Below, piece after piece: positions 33,970-44,938 of a DNA stretch of 64,000 bases. Position numbers and translations under genes: made by a program. The number at the start of each line of letters is the position of its first letter. The first letter of the stretch is position 1. The stretch is from Bursaphelenchus xylophilus (lineage: Eukaryota > Nematoda > Chromadorea > Rhabditida > Aphelenchoididae), in NCBI GenBank assembly GCA_904066235.2, contig CAJFCV020000003.1, positions 11,904,001-11,968,000 of the forward strand. Direction: 5' to 3'. The notes under the pieces were generated by a model. The model saw nothing but the letters and a program-made list of their open reading frames with translations. It was not told where the DNA came from and ran no database searches.

Positions 33970-34523
33970 AAAAAGCCAACTTGGCCCACAGGCCTCAAAA
34001 TTGCATTTTCTGACCTTTGACCCATTCAGTTTGGGCAAAAATTCAGCAAAACCAATTGCCCAAACATGGAATAACATCTCAAAACATTCCCAACTTATCA
34101 GCCCCTCCCGTTACAAATGCATTGACAAAACTGCGAACGCTTCCCTTTTTTGAGCAAATTGACAAAAAACGGATGGCTTCGGAGTTGGGCGCGGTCCGAA
34201 TCCCCCTTCGCTTGATGCAATGACCTACGTGAAGGGCGAGAAAAACGAAAATTCTTGCGCACTTAATGGATTGATAAGAGTGATAAAGACGGAAGAAATG
34301 GCGCGTGAAACTTTTTTGGGAGACGTCTCACGACTTGAAAGGGATACCGACCAACTTGGAAGATTAGTCGGATGAAGTGATAGTGAGAAGAGTAAAAGTC
34401 AAGTTAGAATTTTACAAGAAAGATTTTGTTAGAAAAAGTCCAAATTTAAGGAAAAAACAAAATTACAATATAAATATTGTAATAATTCCAATAAGTTTTA
34501 TCGCAATAAGAAAGTTAACGGTG

Positions 34524-35065
34524 CACAGCGTTCCGAACATTTTTTCCGCCGCCGATCGGTGTCGAAAAAAGGAAAAAATAAAAAGTAGTGCTTACAAGTC
34601 GGTGTATATTTGGCTAGCCGCAATAGATGTAACAAAACTAAAAAATGGCTGTTAGACTATAAGACGTTGCCATTACCAAAATTACCAAGATTAGGCTGTT
34701 TTGAGTCATAACTAAGTTTAAAGGCCCAGGAAAATTATTGAATCTGTCTATGTTGTAGCTCTTGAAATTCTGTACACGATGGAAGAAAAAAAATTGTGTG
34801 CTTAAGGATTGGAAGGTACACTTTTTTTTACCTGAAGGTTGAATTTTTAATAATTTTCGATCATTATTTTCTCAACATTAACATAAGGTATGATGACGTA
34901 GTTTGTATACGTGGAATGGCAACGTCTTATAGTCTAACAGCCATTTTTTAGTTTTGTTACATCTATTGCGGCTAGCCAAATATCCACCGACTTGTAAGCA
35001 CTACTTTTTATTTTTTCCTTTTTTCGACACCGATCGGCGGCGGAAAAAATGTTCGGAACGCTGTG
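34524..35065. mobile_element. Element J: 542-bp, ~150-bp TIRs, 5-bp TSD
   Basis: CGGTG (34519-34523) and CGGTG (35066-35070) flank an element starting CACAGCGTTCCGAACATT and ending in its complement. TIRs run about 150 bp to GGCAACGTCTTATAGTC and the unique centre is ~240 bp. The CAC start and 5-bp GC-rich TSD recall the Transib superfamily, but no transposase is present. Confidence 0.7.
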
Positions 35066-35409
35066 CGGTGCCAGAAAAAAATTCGAAGTTTGCAAGGTAA
35101 GCAATGGGACAAAATGCGCAAAAACGTGCCAAATTTTGACTCTCGGTGGTTTCTGCATAACGCAAGCTAAAAATCTGTCAAGCTAGAAGTCATCATTTTC
35201 CTTTGATTTTTTATCAAGGAAATCTCAAAAAATCCCATTTCTCGTAATTTTCGACCATAAAATCTCCGGGGTTTTTGAAAATCGTAAGCTGAAAATTTAA
35301 TACATACCCAAGTTTTTGCCATATTTTGCCTAAATTGAAGCGTTTTTTGTTAACAAAAAGATATAAAAAAAATGATGCCAAAAAAATTTTTGTAAAAAAG
35401 TTTGACTTT

Positions 35410-35556
35410 TAGTCTGCCGGGAAAATAATGACCACTTCGCTGATCGCTTCGCTGAAGTGAAAAGCAGCTTGATTTTGCCGCGACACAATTCATTTTCTCA
35501 GTGGCGATGCGATTTTCGATGCGACAGAGTGCTCATTTTTTCCCCGACAGACAAAC
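35410..35556. repeat. Family B MITE, B1 subtype, diverged
   Basis: TA-GTCTGCCGGGAAAATAATG to a damaged right end TTTTTTCCCCGACAGAC. B1 core in reverse orientation. Confidence 0.75.
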
Positions 35557-36084
35557 ATTATGTTTCGAAAAACGACATTACTTATTGGACAAACCAATGT
35601 GACATTTCTCTATCCAAAAATTCGACTACTAAAAAATCAACCGTTTTTGTGAATCCAGACGCCGCTTAATCTCTAAACACCTCATCTTGAGCTACTGTCA
35701 CTAATCACAAGACATCCTAGCCCCTTCAGATTGACACTGTAACCAAATCCCTCATTGTTTATCCACTTGACCCACAAATGTTGTCCCAAACCGTCTTCTT
35801 TTTTCCGCAAGGGTCACTATGGAAGAGGTCACTCTTTAAGATCGAGGCCGCGAAAATATCAGAGCGATGCGTGTGAAGAGCCGACCGAAATGTTTTCCTT
35901 TTGTCTTCCCGCCGAGCCCTCCGGATTGGGAGGGAAGAATGAGGGTGGGATGCGTTGAGGAAAGGTCTCCGAGAAAGAATGATAAGAAAGGCCGAGAAAT
36001 TTGAGAAGGTCGGGGATCAGAAATCTAAAAATCTATGAATATTTTGAATACTATGTCCAAAAATTATTGGGCTGAAAAATCTTA

Positions 36085-36537
36085 CAGGGGAAGTACCCCA
36101 AGTGCGACGCTCAGATTTTGATGAAACTAGGCACAAATTTAGAATAATTTTTTCTAAAGTATAAGCGAAAATCCTAGCTCGCGTTTTGCAGAAACAACCG
36201 AGATTTTTAGATCGAAAGTTGGCGAAAATTTAGGACTTTTTGCCGAATTTCGGCACGAAAAGTTTCATGCCTATTTCTACCATAAAGGATAATGTTTCTA
36301 CAAAAAATCAAATTTTTCCGCACGAAACTGCCAAAGTTATGGCCAAGAAGCGTCTTTCTCTCTGACCGCTCTCCACGTATAGCGTGCTCTCTCGGCGGCA
36401 AAAATCGTTCGATATCTCGGCGGCGATATCGAACAAAGCGCGAGCTAAAACTTTCAGGAATTGATATCTAGTCCATGCCCGACGTGTGTGCAAAATTTTA
36501 AGAAAATCTGAGCGTCGCACTTGGGGTACTTCCCTTG
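36085..36537. repeat. Family E element, reference copy with TTA TSD
   Basis: TTA-CAGGGGAAGTACCCCAAG at the left and CTTGGGGTACTTCCCTTG-TTA at the right; 453 bp, TIRs over 40 bp. A 3-bp TTA/TAA duplication is the rule for PIF/Harbinger elements. No ORF of note. Confidence 0.8.
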
Positions 36538-36682
36538 TTAGTCTAGAAATAAAAATCCTCACTTCATGATTTTACATGTGATTAGTGTGAAGAAATTGAA
36601 ATTGAACAGTTAATTTGGAGGGTTTCCTAGATGAACCTTTGAAACATTGCAAATACATGTTCCGTTCAACCTACGATTAACG

Positions 36683-37148
36683 TTTTCACAAAGTGCCTGG
36701 ACATTTGTCGCGGTCCGCACCGTGCACAAAAATTTGCGAGTATGTCCCCCACTACATCTTCCTGCAGAAGACTTATCAGCGGATCTCTGTAAGTCCTCCT
36801 CCCAGCGTCCGTCGTCATCGCCCTCTTGTGCTCTGCACGTTCCACGGTACAGTTGGGACTGAATTGGGTTGCTCCAGCCGGCTTTATACCCATGATTACA
36901 GGTATCACCTTCAAATCACTGCAAAGCAGGACCCGTGCACTCACCTCTTTTTGGTTTTGCACTGTGCATTTGAAATATCGCTGCGACGCGCCGCCGCGGT
37001 TTTGCTCAAAAATGGGCACAGTGCAATCGGCTTTCTTGGGGTTTACACGGAAAGCAAAGGCAAAAATCCACAATGCGTTGGCGACAAAAGTTCAAGATGG
37101 ACTGTGCGAAAGCGAAAAAATGTCCAGGCACTTTGTAAAAAAGCTAAT
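36683..37148. repeat. Family C foldback with GCACNGTGC words
   Basis: CACAAAGTGCCTGGACATTT at left and AAATGTCCAGGCACTTTGT at right are exact complements. The interior contains GCACCGTGC, GCACTGTGC and GCACAGTGC words. Confidence 0.75.
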
Positions 37149-37149
37149 A

Positions 37150-37425
37150 GGCTTTTTTGAGCTGTTCCTCCCACCCCTTTCTGCACAGTGCGAACGCCAA
37201 CAATCACTCCAGCGACTCTATGGATGGGCAACCAGTCGTTCCAGAAAGTGCGTAGACTCTTTTCTGCCTTCCTTCGCAAAGCACAGTGCATGATGTGCGA
37301 TGCTATCTTTTTCGAAACATGTTGCATAGCGCAATTTCTTTTCGCCCGCCCAAAAAGAGGGTTTGTGCATCGTGCGGCCTACGACAAAAAGTCTACGCAC
37401 TTATAAAAAAACGTAATACTAAAAA
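37150..37425. repeat. Family C element, GCGTAGAC-ended branch
   Basis: AAAGTGCGTAGACTC near 37247 and AAAAAGTCTACGCACTTATA at the right end are complementary. It abuts the previous copy, suggesting insertion next to or into it. Confidence 0.6.
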
Positions 37426-37883
37426 AGCGTCCTGAGCGTTCCCATTTTTCACAGCGAAAACTCATTTTTTCAGAGTGCGACGGAATTTGAGGCAAATTCT
37501 CAGGACTTTTTGCGCCATGTAGCATTCAAAAAATAGAGCAAAATTTCAAAAAAAAAACACTCACAAAAAGATTTATACGGAAGAAGGTCAACGTTTCTCA
37601 TGCTAGTAGCCGTGACCAAAACAAAGAAATTCCAGGAAGAAAGGATGGTTCAGATTTTTATAGCGAATGACTCAACCAGAAAAAAAACATTATTTTTGTA
37701 TGGGCAAACCTGGGAGGGCGAACCATTTATAGGAAAGAGAAAAATAATAATTTTCGGAATGGACAACACATTCCTTTGGTTTTTCTTTATGTTTAGGGCG
37801 AGATTAGAGGCTTTATACGGCTAAGAATGGATGTAAAATGTATCAGAGAGAGTCACAGGAGAAAAAATACAGTCAAACCTCTG

Positions 37884-38113
37884 TACTAGCCGCGACATAA
37901 AGTCCGTAGAATTTTCTGCACTGTGCATAAACCCGAAAAAGCATTTTGCACTGTGCATTCACCCGAAAACACATTTTGCACTGTGCAATTTTGTTGATTT
38001 TGCCTTATTGTCGCGCGCGATTCCCGTTTTTCGCAGCGACAAATCAACATTTCGGAGCGCGACGGAATTTGGGGGCCGCGAAAAATTCTACGGACTTTAT
38101 GTCGCGACTAGTA
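37884..38113. repeat. Family C foldback, TA-CTAG branch, complete
   Basis: TA-CTAGCCGCGACATAAAGTC and GACTTTATGTCGCGACTAG-TA give ~30-bp TIRs with TA TSD. Three regularly spaced TTTGCACTGTGCA-type words lie inside. Confidence 0.8.
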
Positions 38114-38320
38114 AAATGACTTGCAAGGGACTAAAAATATGAGTTTTTTGGCCTAAAACGTTGGTATAGGTCACTAAAACACATTCCCAAAATTTTTTTG
38201 CCCAGTGATGCCCGGAAGGTAGAAATTTGCATACGGTTATAACCGTCCTTCTGAGCTCTGCTGTTGCTGTCGCAATAAAGACAACTTGACGAAAACGACT
38301 CCATATAGGTTTTGGTGGAC

Positions 38321-38474
38321 TATCAGGTTCTCGGAAAAATAGTGAGCGCTCTGTCGCATCGAAAATCGCATCGCCGCCGAGAAAATGAATTGTCTTCGCG
38401 GCGAAAACAAATTGCTTTTCATTTCAGCAACGCGATCGGCAACATTGCTTTCATTATTCTCCCGACAGACCGAC
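38321..38474. repeat. Family B MITE, B1 subtype, diverged ends
   Basis: TA-TCAGGTTCTCGGAAAAATAGTG to TCATTATTCTCCCGACAGAC. B1 core well preserved (CGCATCGCCGCCGAGAAAATG). Confidence 0.8.
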
Positions 38475-40079
38475 AATTCTCCGCATTTCCCCAAAAAAAA
38501 TTAAAGTCACCATAATTCGAGTCAACCCCAAATCCACCCTCCAAACTGTCAGTCAGTTCGCCACACTAATCCCTGCACTCCACCTGAGCCATGTCCGCCT
38601 TGTAGGGCTGACATCGGCGCACTTGAAACGCGAGTCAAACCCACCGGGAAAAGACGGCGGAGTGACCAGTTTGCAAGAATAATATTTGTTTTAAAGCCCT
38701 CTTCTCTTTTTTCGATTATTAGAGTAAACAGCGCTGCGATCAGTGACGGGTTTCGATTTCCCGTGAACCGAAACTGATTTTTTAATGGAATTGCGGAGTA
38801 ATTGGAAGTATTAATTTGGATGATATTGTGATTTTAATTCATTTTAGGGCCGGAAAAATACGGAAAATTGTCAAAACCGCGAAATTAGAGTTCTGTTTGC
38901 TCGGAAAAGGTGTTGGTTACGCTCTTTGACCTGCCTTTTTGACCATGCAAATATAGCGGAACCTCTGCATGACAATTTGCATGGGACAGGAAAGTATTCG
39001 TTATAGAAGGGATATCGTTGCATGACTGTTAAAAATGGCCTGAAATTCGCATCTGGATTCACTAGAACTGTTCTTGTAGAAAGGTTATGTTGTACGGAGG
39101 TTTTTCGTACAGCTGTATAAGTGTAAAATTAGAAATTTTTTTGAGTGTAAAACAGTAATTCGTTTGCGTCTTGAAAGTGAAAACTCTGTACAAAAGACTC
39201 TGTATTGCAAAACCTGTTCATAGCGAACAATTTTAGAAGTTGCAGGAGCCCTTTTTCGCCTAAAAAGGTTGTAGGAAACGCCTATGAGGCCTGGAAAAGC
39301 CGTTGTATGACGCTCGGCGAAGGCTCGGCGGAGAGTTGGCGAAGACTTGCAATACGTGAACTTTTTCTAATTTTAGCTATTATTAATGTTCGTTTTCTTT
39401 ACCCTGAGTCATTATAACATATAAATGACGAAAAAATTGTGTCGCTAACCCGAAAAGTCGTAGCGAGGTCATGCTATATACCTACCGGACGATGTTAACA
39501 CGTATAATCTACTGTTTTTCCTCTCAAACCTCAAAATATTCACCATGCCCATTAAACTGACCATTGCAATATAACGCAATAAAAAAGTAATAGTATCAAA
39601 AAAAAATGTTTGACTAACCCGAAAAACATTGCCTTAGGGAATTTGCCATAGCATGAAAAAAACAAAAATACCCAAAGCAGTATTACTATTACTTTTCGGA
39701 TCAAACAAGCGAGAATCCAGCCCAAAAACCGACCATTCATTATCTCATCCTCACTGTGCAAATACTCGCCCATTCGAGAGGGCCGCCGCGATTACATCGG
39801 ATATGCGGCCCAATGATTCCCACGTGTTTTTTTCGCGGAGACTGACCATATTCATGAGGACCGGGAAGATATTTGGCCCCCGCCCCGCGTCTTCGGGAGA
39901 GAAAAAAGAAATGTCCACTCTTTCGCATCCGCTTCCGTCCATTTGTTGTCATTCACAACTCGGATTTATTGCACTTCATGGAGATGAATTGCGAGGAGAG
40001 CCAAATTTATGGTAACAGCTCAAGGAGTGGAGGAGTGTAAAATCTTATTAGTAATTGTCCTTCCGGAAAGTCGCCGGTC
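38475..40079. other. Non-coding stretch
   Basis: Mostly unique sequence with short family M-like fragments around 39060-39240 (TTGTACGGAGGTTTTTCG, GTTCATAGCGAACAATTTT). No gene or intact element seen. Confidence 0.45.
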
Positions 40080-40660
40080 TGATTTTTGGTGTTTGCACTG
40101 TGCGAAAAAAAATCGAGCGAGAGCCGAAAAAAATGCTTATTGCACTGTGCATAAAGCAAAAAATTGCACAGTGCAAAGAAATCTTTTGTTTTCGCACAGT
40201 GCGTGTCGCCGATTTCAGTCGGGCGATGGACTTTTTTCCTCTTTTGCACAGTGCAATTTGAACTTTTCCCCACGCTTGTCGCCAGCGCACAGTGCATTTT
40301 TCTCTTTTCGCACTGTGCAAACCTCAAAAAGGTCGTTTGCATTGTGCTAATTTATATTGATGCATAGTGCGGAAATCCGAAAAAAGGTGGAATGCACAGT
40401 GGAAAATGGGGGTTTTGTGCACGGTGCGGGCGCGACAAGTCTCCGTGCACTTTATGGAACATCCAAGACATTTTTTTCTCTTTCGCACAGTGCATTTCAA
40501 CTTTTTCCCACGCTTGTCGCCAACGCACAGTGCATTTTTATCTTTTCGCACAGTGCAAACCTCAAGAAAAACCGTTTGCACTGTGCAACTTTATATTGAT
40601 GCACAGTGCGAAAACAAAAAAAAAGTGAAATGCACGGTGCAAAATGAAGGTTTGCGCACG
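40080..40660. repeat. Dense family C array of GCACNGTGC words
   Basis: More than fifteen GCACNGTGC words in under 600 bp in both linker contexts. Two similar blocks (TTCCCCACGCTTGTCGCC and TTCCCACGCTTGTCGCC) lie about 240 bp apart, indicating a partial duplication. Confidence 0.7.
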
Positions 40661-40689
40661 GTTTTTTCGAGTTTGGACAACAAAATCAG

Positions 40690-40940
40690 CGTTATTTCTA
40701 TCAAAGAATATGTACAACGTTTCCACAAAAAAACAATAAAATTTTTCCGCGCGAAACTGGCAAAGACGTGGCTAGAAAGCGTTCCTCTCTCTGACCGCTC
40801 TCTACATTTTCCGTACTCTCTTGTTGCTGAATATCTCGGCTGCCCCTGGAACGCGTGAACTATACACCTGTCAGGAATCGATGTGTGGCCTAAGCCCAAC
40901 TTTGTGACCAAAAATAAACGGAAATCGAAGCGCCAAGCAG
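40690..40940. repeat. Family E half element
   Basis: Core in reverse: GTTTCCACAAAAAAACAAT, CTGACCGCTCTCTACATTTT and GAATATCTCGGCTGCC. Conserved ends missing. Confidence 0.55.
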
Positions 40941-40971
40941 TGCTTATTTCCTGATCAATTCAAATGTACAA

Positions 40972-40977
40972 TTTATT
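40972..40977 (-). terminator. Poly(A) signal AATAAA for ARL6
   Basis: AATAAA on the minus strand about 24 nt after the ARL6 stop codon at 41001. Confidence 0.6.
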
Positions 40978-41000
40978 AAAAAATCCAGACAGAACACGAG

Positions 41001-42985
41001 CTACGTGTATCCATTCTCCTTCTTCACGGAGTCTTTGATCTGCTCACTGAGCCATCCAATCCCTGACACCAATCCCTGACCGGTAATCGCCGAACTTTGC
41101 ACAATGTTCCAGTTGTGTTCGCGGATCACATCCAGCCCCAGCGAGATGTTGATCTCAGGCGTGCTGAGGGCGCGCGAGTCGTCGCACTTGTTGGCGAACA
41201 CTAGGATTGGTATCTGAAATCGAGGTTTTTACATTTATTAGAAATTTTCTGTAGTATTATACGTATATATACGGTATAATATACCGTATATATATCAAGA
41301 AAAAACAAGACCGCTTACCCGTTTTGCTTTGATATCTTTGTGATCCAATATCATCCAAAGCTCATCGCGCGCTACCGCCATCCTCAATCGATCCGTACTG
41401 TCAACAACGAAGATGATTGCATGTGCTGTCTTGTATTGGGTCTCCCAGAGAGTTCGGTATTTACCTGAAAGGAAAGAGGTATAAGTAAAAGCAAAGACTT
41501 ATGATGCGCATTTTTTATTTTATTCCTTATCCGATCGCTGAAGACATATTTGAGATTCTTAGCTTCACTTTTTTGCAGGTGTTAGATGAAAAGTTTCGTA
41601 CCTACAGTGAGGGACCGGATCCAATGGCAAAAAACGTCTCATTTTGCATCCCGGAAGGGACAAAAATGTCTCCAAACCGTTACCTTCTCTAAGCTAAAAA
41701 ACCCCGCTTTGAAGAGCCCGCCTTGAAGGAAAGGGCGCGCTGTATCCGTAGGAAGGGAACTGTATCCCTACCGTAGAGGGTAATGTTTCCACAAAAAAGT
41801 AACTTTTTTCGAACGAACCTGGCAAAGATATGGCCAAAAAAGTTCTTTTTTCTCTTTTATATACTCTCTAACAATAAGCACTATCTTTTTCAGAGCTCGC
41901 CCTTTGAAGATACAACCGAAATTTTTAGGTTGAAAGCTGCCAAAAAATGGCATTTTTTGTATGTCGAAAGTCGGCCAAAGTCCGATTTTTTTGCCCATGA
42001 AAAAATTTAAGCCTTATTTCTACTACAGAGCGCAATATTTTCACAAAAAACGAACTTTTTCCGCGCGAAACCGGCAGAATTATGGCAAAAAGGCGATTTT
42101 TTGTCTGACCGCTCTCCGAATTTTTCGTAGTCTTTTTTTTAGAGATATTGAACAAAGATTGTTCAAAATCTCTAAAAATTTTCAGGAGCTGATATGTGGC
42201 CAACCCCCGAGGCGTGAACAAAATTTAAAGAAAATCTGAGCGCCGCACTTGCAAATCTTCCTTTTTTACAAGGGAGTACGACGCTCAGATTTTCTTTAAA
42301 TTTTGCACACGCGTCGGGCATAAACTAAATATCGATTCCTGAAAGTTTTTGCTCGCGCTTTGCAAGCGCCACCGAGATATGGAACTATTTTTCTCGCCGA
42401 GAGAGTACGCGAAACGCGGAGAGCGGTCAGAGAGAAATCGCTTTTTTGGCCATAACTTTGGCAGTTTCGTGCGGAAAAAATTTTTTTTTGGGGAAACATT
42501 GCTATCTATGGTAGAAATAGGCATAAAACTTTTCATGTCGAAATTCAACAAAAAGTGTTAAAATTTCGCCGACTTTCGATCTAAAAATCTCGGTTGTTTG
42601 TGCAAAGTGCGAGCTAGGATTCTCGCATATATCTTAGAAAAAATTATTCTAAATTTGTGCCAAGTTTCATCAAAATCTGAGCGTCGCACTTGGGGTACTT
42701 CCCCTGTTGATCCAAAAAACAATATCCCCGCCTAAACCTCAAGCCAAAAACAGTAAAACTCTTACTCTGTCCGCTCATATCATACGCTGTGAACGCAATG
42801 TTGGCGGCATTGAACTTTTCCACGTTGAAGCCGACGGTCGGAGTCACGGCGCTCAGCTGGTTGTCCGGCGGCTTCAGCTGATTCAAAATACTCGTTTTGC
42901 CGCTGTTGTCGAGGCCCAGCACCAACACCTCGCAGGGGTGTTGATGAGGGGCGAAGAATTTGGCGATCGTCGAGAATAAACCCAT
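41001..42985 (-). CDS. ARL6: ARL6/BBS3 small GTPase, 3 exons, 192 aa
   Basis: Exons: 42985-42766, 41464-41319, 41213-41001; phases exact. An ARF-like GTPase that in animals recruits the BBSome to membranes at the cilium base. Motifs seen: N-terminal MGLFS with Gly2 (family members use this helix or N-terminus for membrane contact), P-loop GLDNSGKTS (about residues 24-32), switch I TPTVGF, switch II DMSGQSKYRTLW, FVVDSTDR, and the guanine motif as NKCD (F-ANKCD; usual ARL form NKxD) and SSAITGQGL. DMSGQ with KYR in place of DVGGQ is an ARL6 hallmark. The 1.3-kb first intron is filled by a family A fragment and two family E elements; the second is about 105 nt. Confidence 0.9.
41603..41740. repeat. 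Family A MITE, left half only (A7)
   Basis: TA-CAGTGAGGGACCGGATCC start with the family A left arm; the right arm is absent. Lies in ARL6 intron 1. Confidence 0.6.
41760..42262. repeat. Family E element, diverged, in ARL6 intron 1
   Basis: Contains two partial E cores (GGGTAATGTTTCCACAAAA and GAGCGCAATATTTTCACAAA) and the right end GAAAATCTGAGCGCCGCACTT. Apparently a composite or tandem arrangement. Confidence 0.55.
42269..42706. repeat. Family E element, near full length
   Basis: CAAGGGAGTACGACGCTCAG at left, with a 9-bp deletion in the TIR, and CACTTGGGGTACTTCCCCTG at right. It ends about 58 nt from the ARL6 exon 1 donor. Confidence 0.75.
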
Positions 42986-43177
42986 ATTTAAGAAGTTTAA
43001 AAAGCCGCGGGGAAAGCCGATTTCCAACTTTAAGAAGACAATTCCTTCGACGGCCGCTGCGAATTTCCATGGAAACCTCCTTTTCAGTGCGGAAATTATT
43101 TTCGAAAATGCGGTTGTAATTGCTGTGAGGCCATAGAAAAGTCGTTTAAAATTAGAATTTTGCCGGAAATGATGTCT

Positions 43178-43292
43178 TATCAGTCTATCGGGAAAATAAT
43201 GAGCACTCTGTCGGATCGAAAATCGAAATTTTTCTTTTTCAGCGACGCGATCGGCGCGGCGACATTATGCTCATTATTTTTCCGACAGACTA
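43178..43292. repeat. Family B MITE, short B1
   Basis: TA-TCAGTCTATCGGGAAAA to TTTTTCCGACAGACTAA. The middle of the core is deleted. Confidence 0.75.
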
Positions 43293-43318
43293 ATTTAACC
43301 AAAATTTGTACCATGTTT

Positions 43319-43926
43319 TATCAGTCTGTCGGGAAAATAGTGGATGGTCGCAGCGAAATTTTTCACCTCGTCGAAAAAATGATGACGTCTCGCGCCAAAT
43401 TTCCGGTTGCGGCCAGAGATTGCCATGGTCAAAATTTTGGATCCGGCTCTTAGCTCCCAGAGCCGGAGCCGAGGTCAAATTTGCAGCTCCGGCTCCCGTA
43501 AAAACACTAAAAAGGTCGCCGGCTCCGAATCCCGGCTCCCGTGCAAAAAAATTTTTTTTAAATACTTTCTAAAAAATAAAAGTTATCAGTGCCAGAGGTC
43601 ACAAATCTAACGTTTCTGTAGCCAGGTCGTAAGCAACACATATTTCCCATTATTTTTCAAGAAATTTGGTTGAATAAGATCACAAAATTTTTACTTTTCT
43701 GAACGCTGAGATGCCTGGCTCCGACTTTGGGCTCGGGAGCCGGAGCCACGCCCAAAATTTCCAGCTCCGGCTCTGGCTCTTGGCTCGCAGCCGAAGACGC
43801 TCAGAGCCGGAGCCAAGAGCCGGCTCCGGAGCCGTGGCAATCTCTGGTTGCGGCTAGCCGTCGCGAAACGATGATAGGCGATTTCAAAGCGTGACAAATC
43901 CACATTATTTTCCCGACAGACTCATA
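43319..43926. repeat. Family B MITE (B2) interrupted by element I
   Basis: TA-TCAGTCTGTCGGGAAAATAG at the left and CACATTATTTTCCCGACAGACTCA-TA at the right. The B2 core is split at GTTGCGGC by a 433-bp insertion (43414-43846). Subtracting the insertion and one TSD copy restores a normal-length B2. Confidence 0.85.
43414..43846. mobile_element. Element I: hAT-type MITE with 8-bp TSD
   Basis: Starts CAGAGATTGCCATGG and ends CCGTGGCAATCTCTG. Flanked by GTTGCGGC at 43406-43413 and again at 43847-43854. The 8-bp duplication and CAG-A-RTTGCC-type termini fit the hAT superfamily. The interior has GAGCCGGAGCC-type tracts on both sides of an AT-rich core, with no coding capacity. Confidence 0.85.
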
Positions 43927-44030
43927 TTAGAATCTGAGCGTCAAACTTTGAGATCAGGCTCTGGTTTGGTACCAAAAAACTGAGTTGGACCTCCTCTTTG
44001 TACGACGAATCGCAGATGACAAAAAAACAT

Positions 44031-44184
44031 TTTCTGTCGGGAAAATAACGAGCACAATATCGGTGCGCCGATCGTGTCATTGAAATGAAAAAAAAATGAT
44101 TTTTCCGTGACACAATTCATTTTCTCGGCGGCGATGCGATTTTCGATGCGACAGAGTGCTCATTATTTTCCCGACAAACTGATA
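44031..44184. repeat. Family B MITE, B1 subtype
   Basis: TTCTGTCGGGAAAATAACGAG to CTCATTATTTTCCCGACAAACTGATA; reverse B1 core. Confidence 0.8.
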
Positions 44185-44938
44185 CGCAGGGTTTAGTACT
44201 ACTAGTATCAGATAGAACTAATTAGTACTAGAGGAAAAGTTAACATGATTTTCGAGACCAGCATTAGAAAAATTTCAAAAAGTTACTTTTTAACACTACT
44301 ACTTAAGGAAAACTAGTAAAGTTCAGAAAATGAACATGATTTTCGAAATCAGCACCCTCGAAAACCTTGAAATCGAGTATTTATGAAAAAAAGTCACAAA
44401 TTACTACTTTACAGTACTTCTTAAGGAAAAAAGTAAGAATAAAAAAAATGAATGTCATTTACGAAATATGCACCCTCGATTATCCTAACTTCGACATTTG
44501 CATCGAAGAAAAATAATAATTTTTGGTTTCCCCAATCGTACTTTTCCCCAACCGTCTTTTTCCCCAATCGTCCAACTCCGCTCTCCTTTTACTTTGATTT
44601 TCAATATTTATTCAAAATCAAAGGGAAGAAAGATTTTGGCAGGAAATCCGACAGATCGCCGGCATTGACGATGCATTTATACCACTTAGACATGTTGAGG
44701 AACAATCATTTTTCGACCAAAAAGATCAAGAAGGCACGAATTCGCAAATGGAAATAAAATTAACAACAAATAGAGGAATGCGTTTGCAAGAGATTTAGGA
44801 CACATTTTACGGCTTTTTCTACCACGTTTTTTCTCCATGCGTCGGCGGTAAAAAGTCTACGCACTTTATGAAAAAACGTAGATAAAACAAGATAAAATTA
44901 GAATTCAAGAGAGTTGATAAAATTTTCAAGGCCTAAAC
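44185..44938. other. Non-coding spacer with isolated family C end
   Basis: Mostly unique AT-rich sequence. A single family C terminus (AAAAAGTCTACGCACTTTAT) lies near 44850. The 3' UTR of the transporter gene should start at 44938. No gene recognised. Confidence 0.45.

Larger units (their letters stand above)
17128..40999. other. 24-kb gene desert of non-autonomous elements
   Basis: No multi-exon gene with consistent phases could be built on either strand. The space is occupied by families B, C, D, E, F, G, H, I, J and M, plus small tandem arrays listed separately. The many 60-150 codon ORFs fall inside the repeats: the same translations recur in several copies or on both strands of inverted repeats. 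I saw no transposase, reverse transcriptase or integrase motif. Confidence 0.6.

Noticed and set aside
36647..37400. Long ORFs on both strands at 36.6-37.4 kb
   Set aside because: Coincide with family C foldbacks; no conserved domain.
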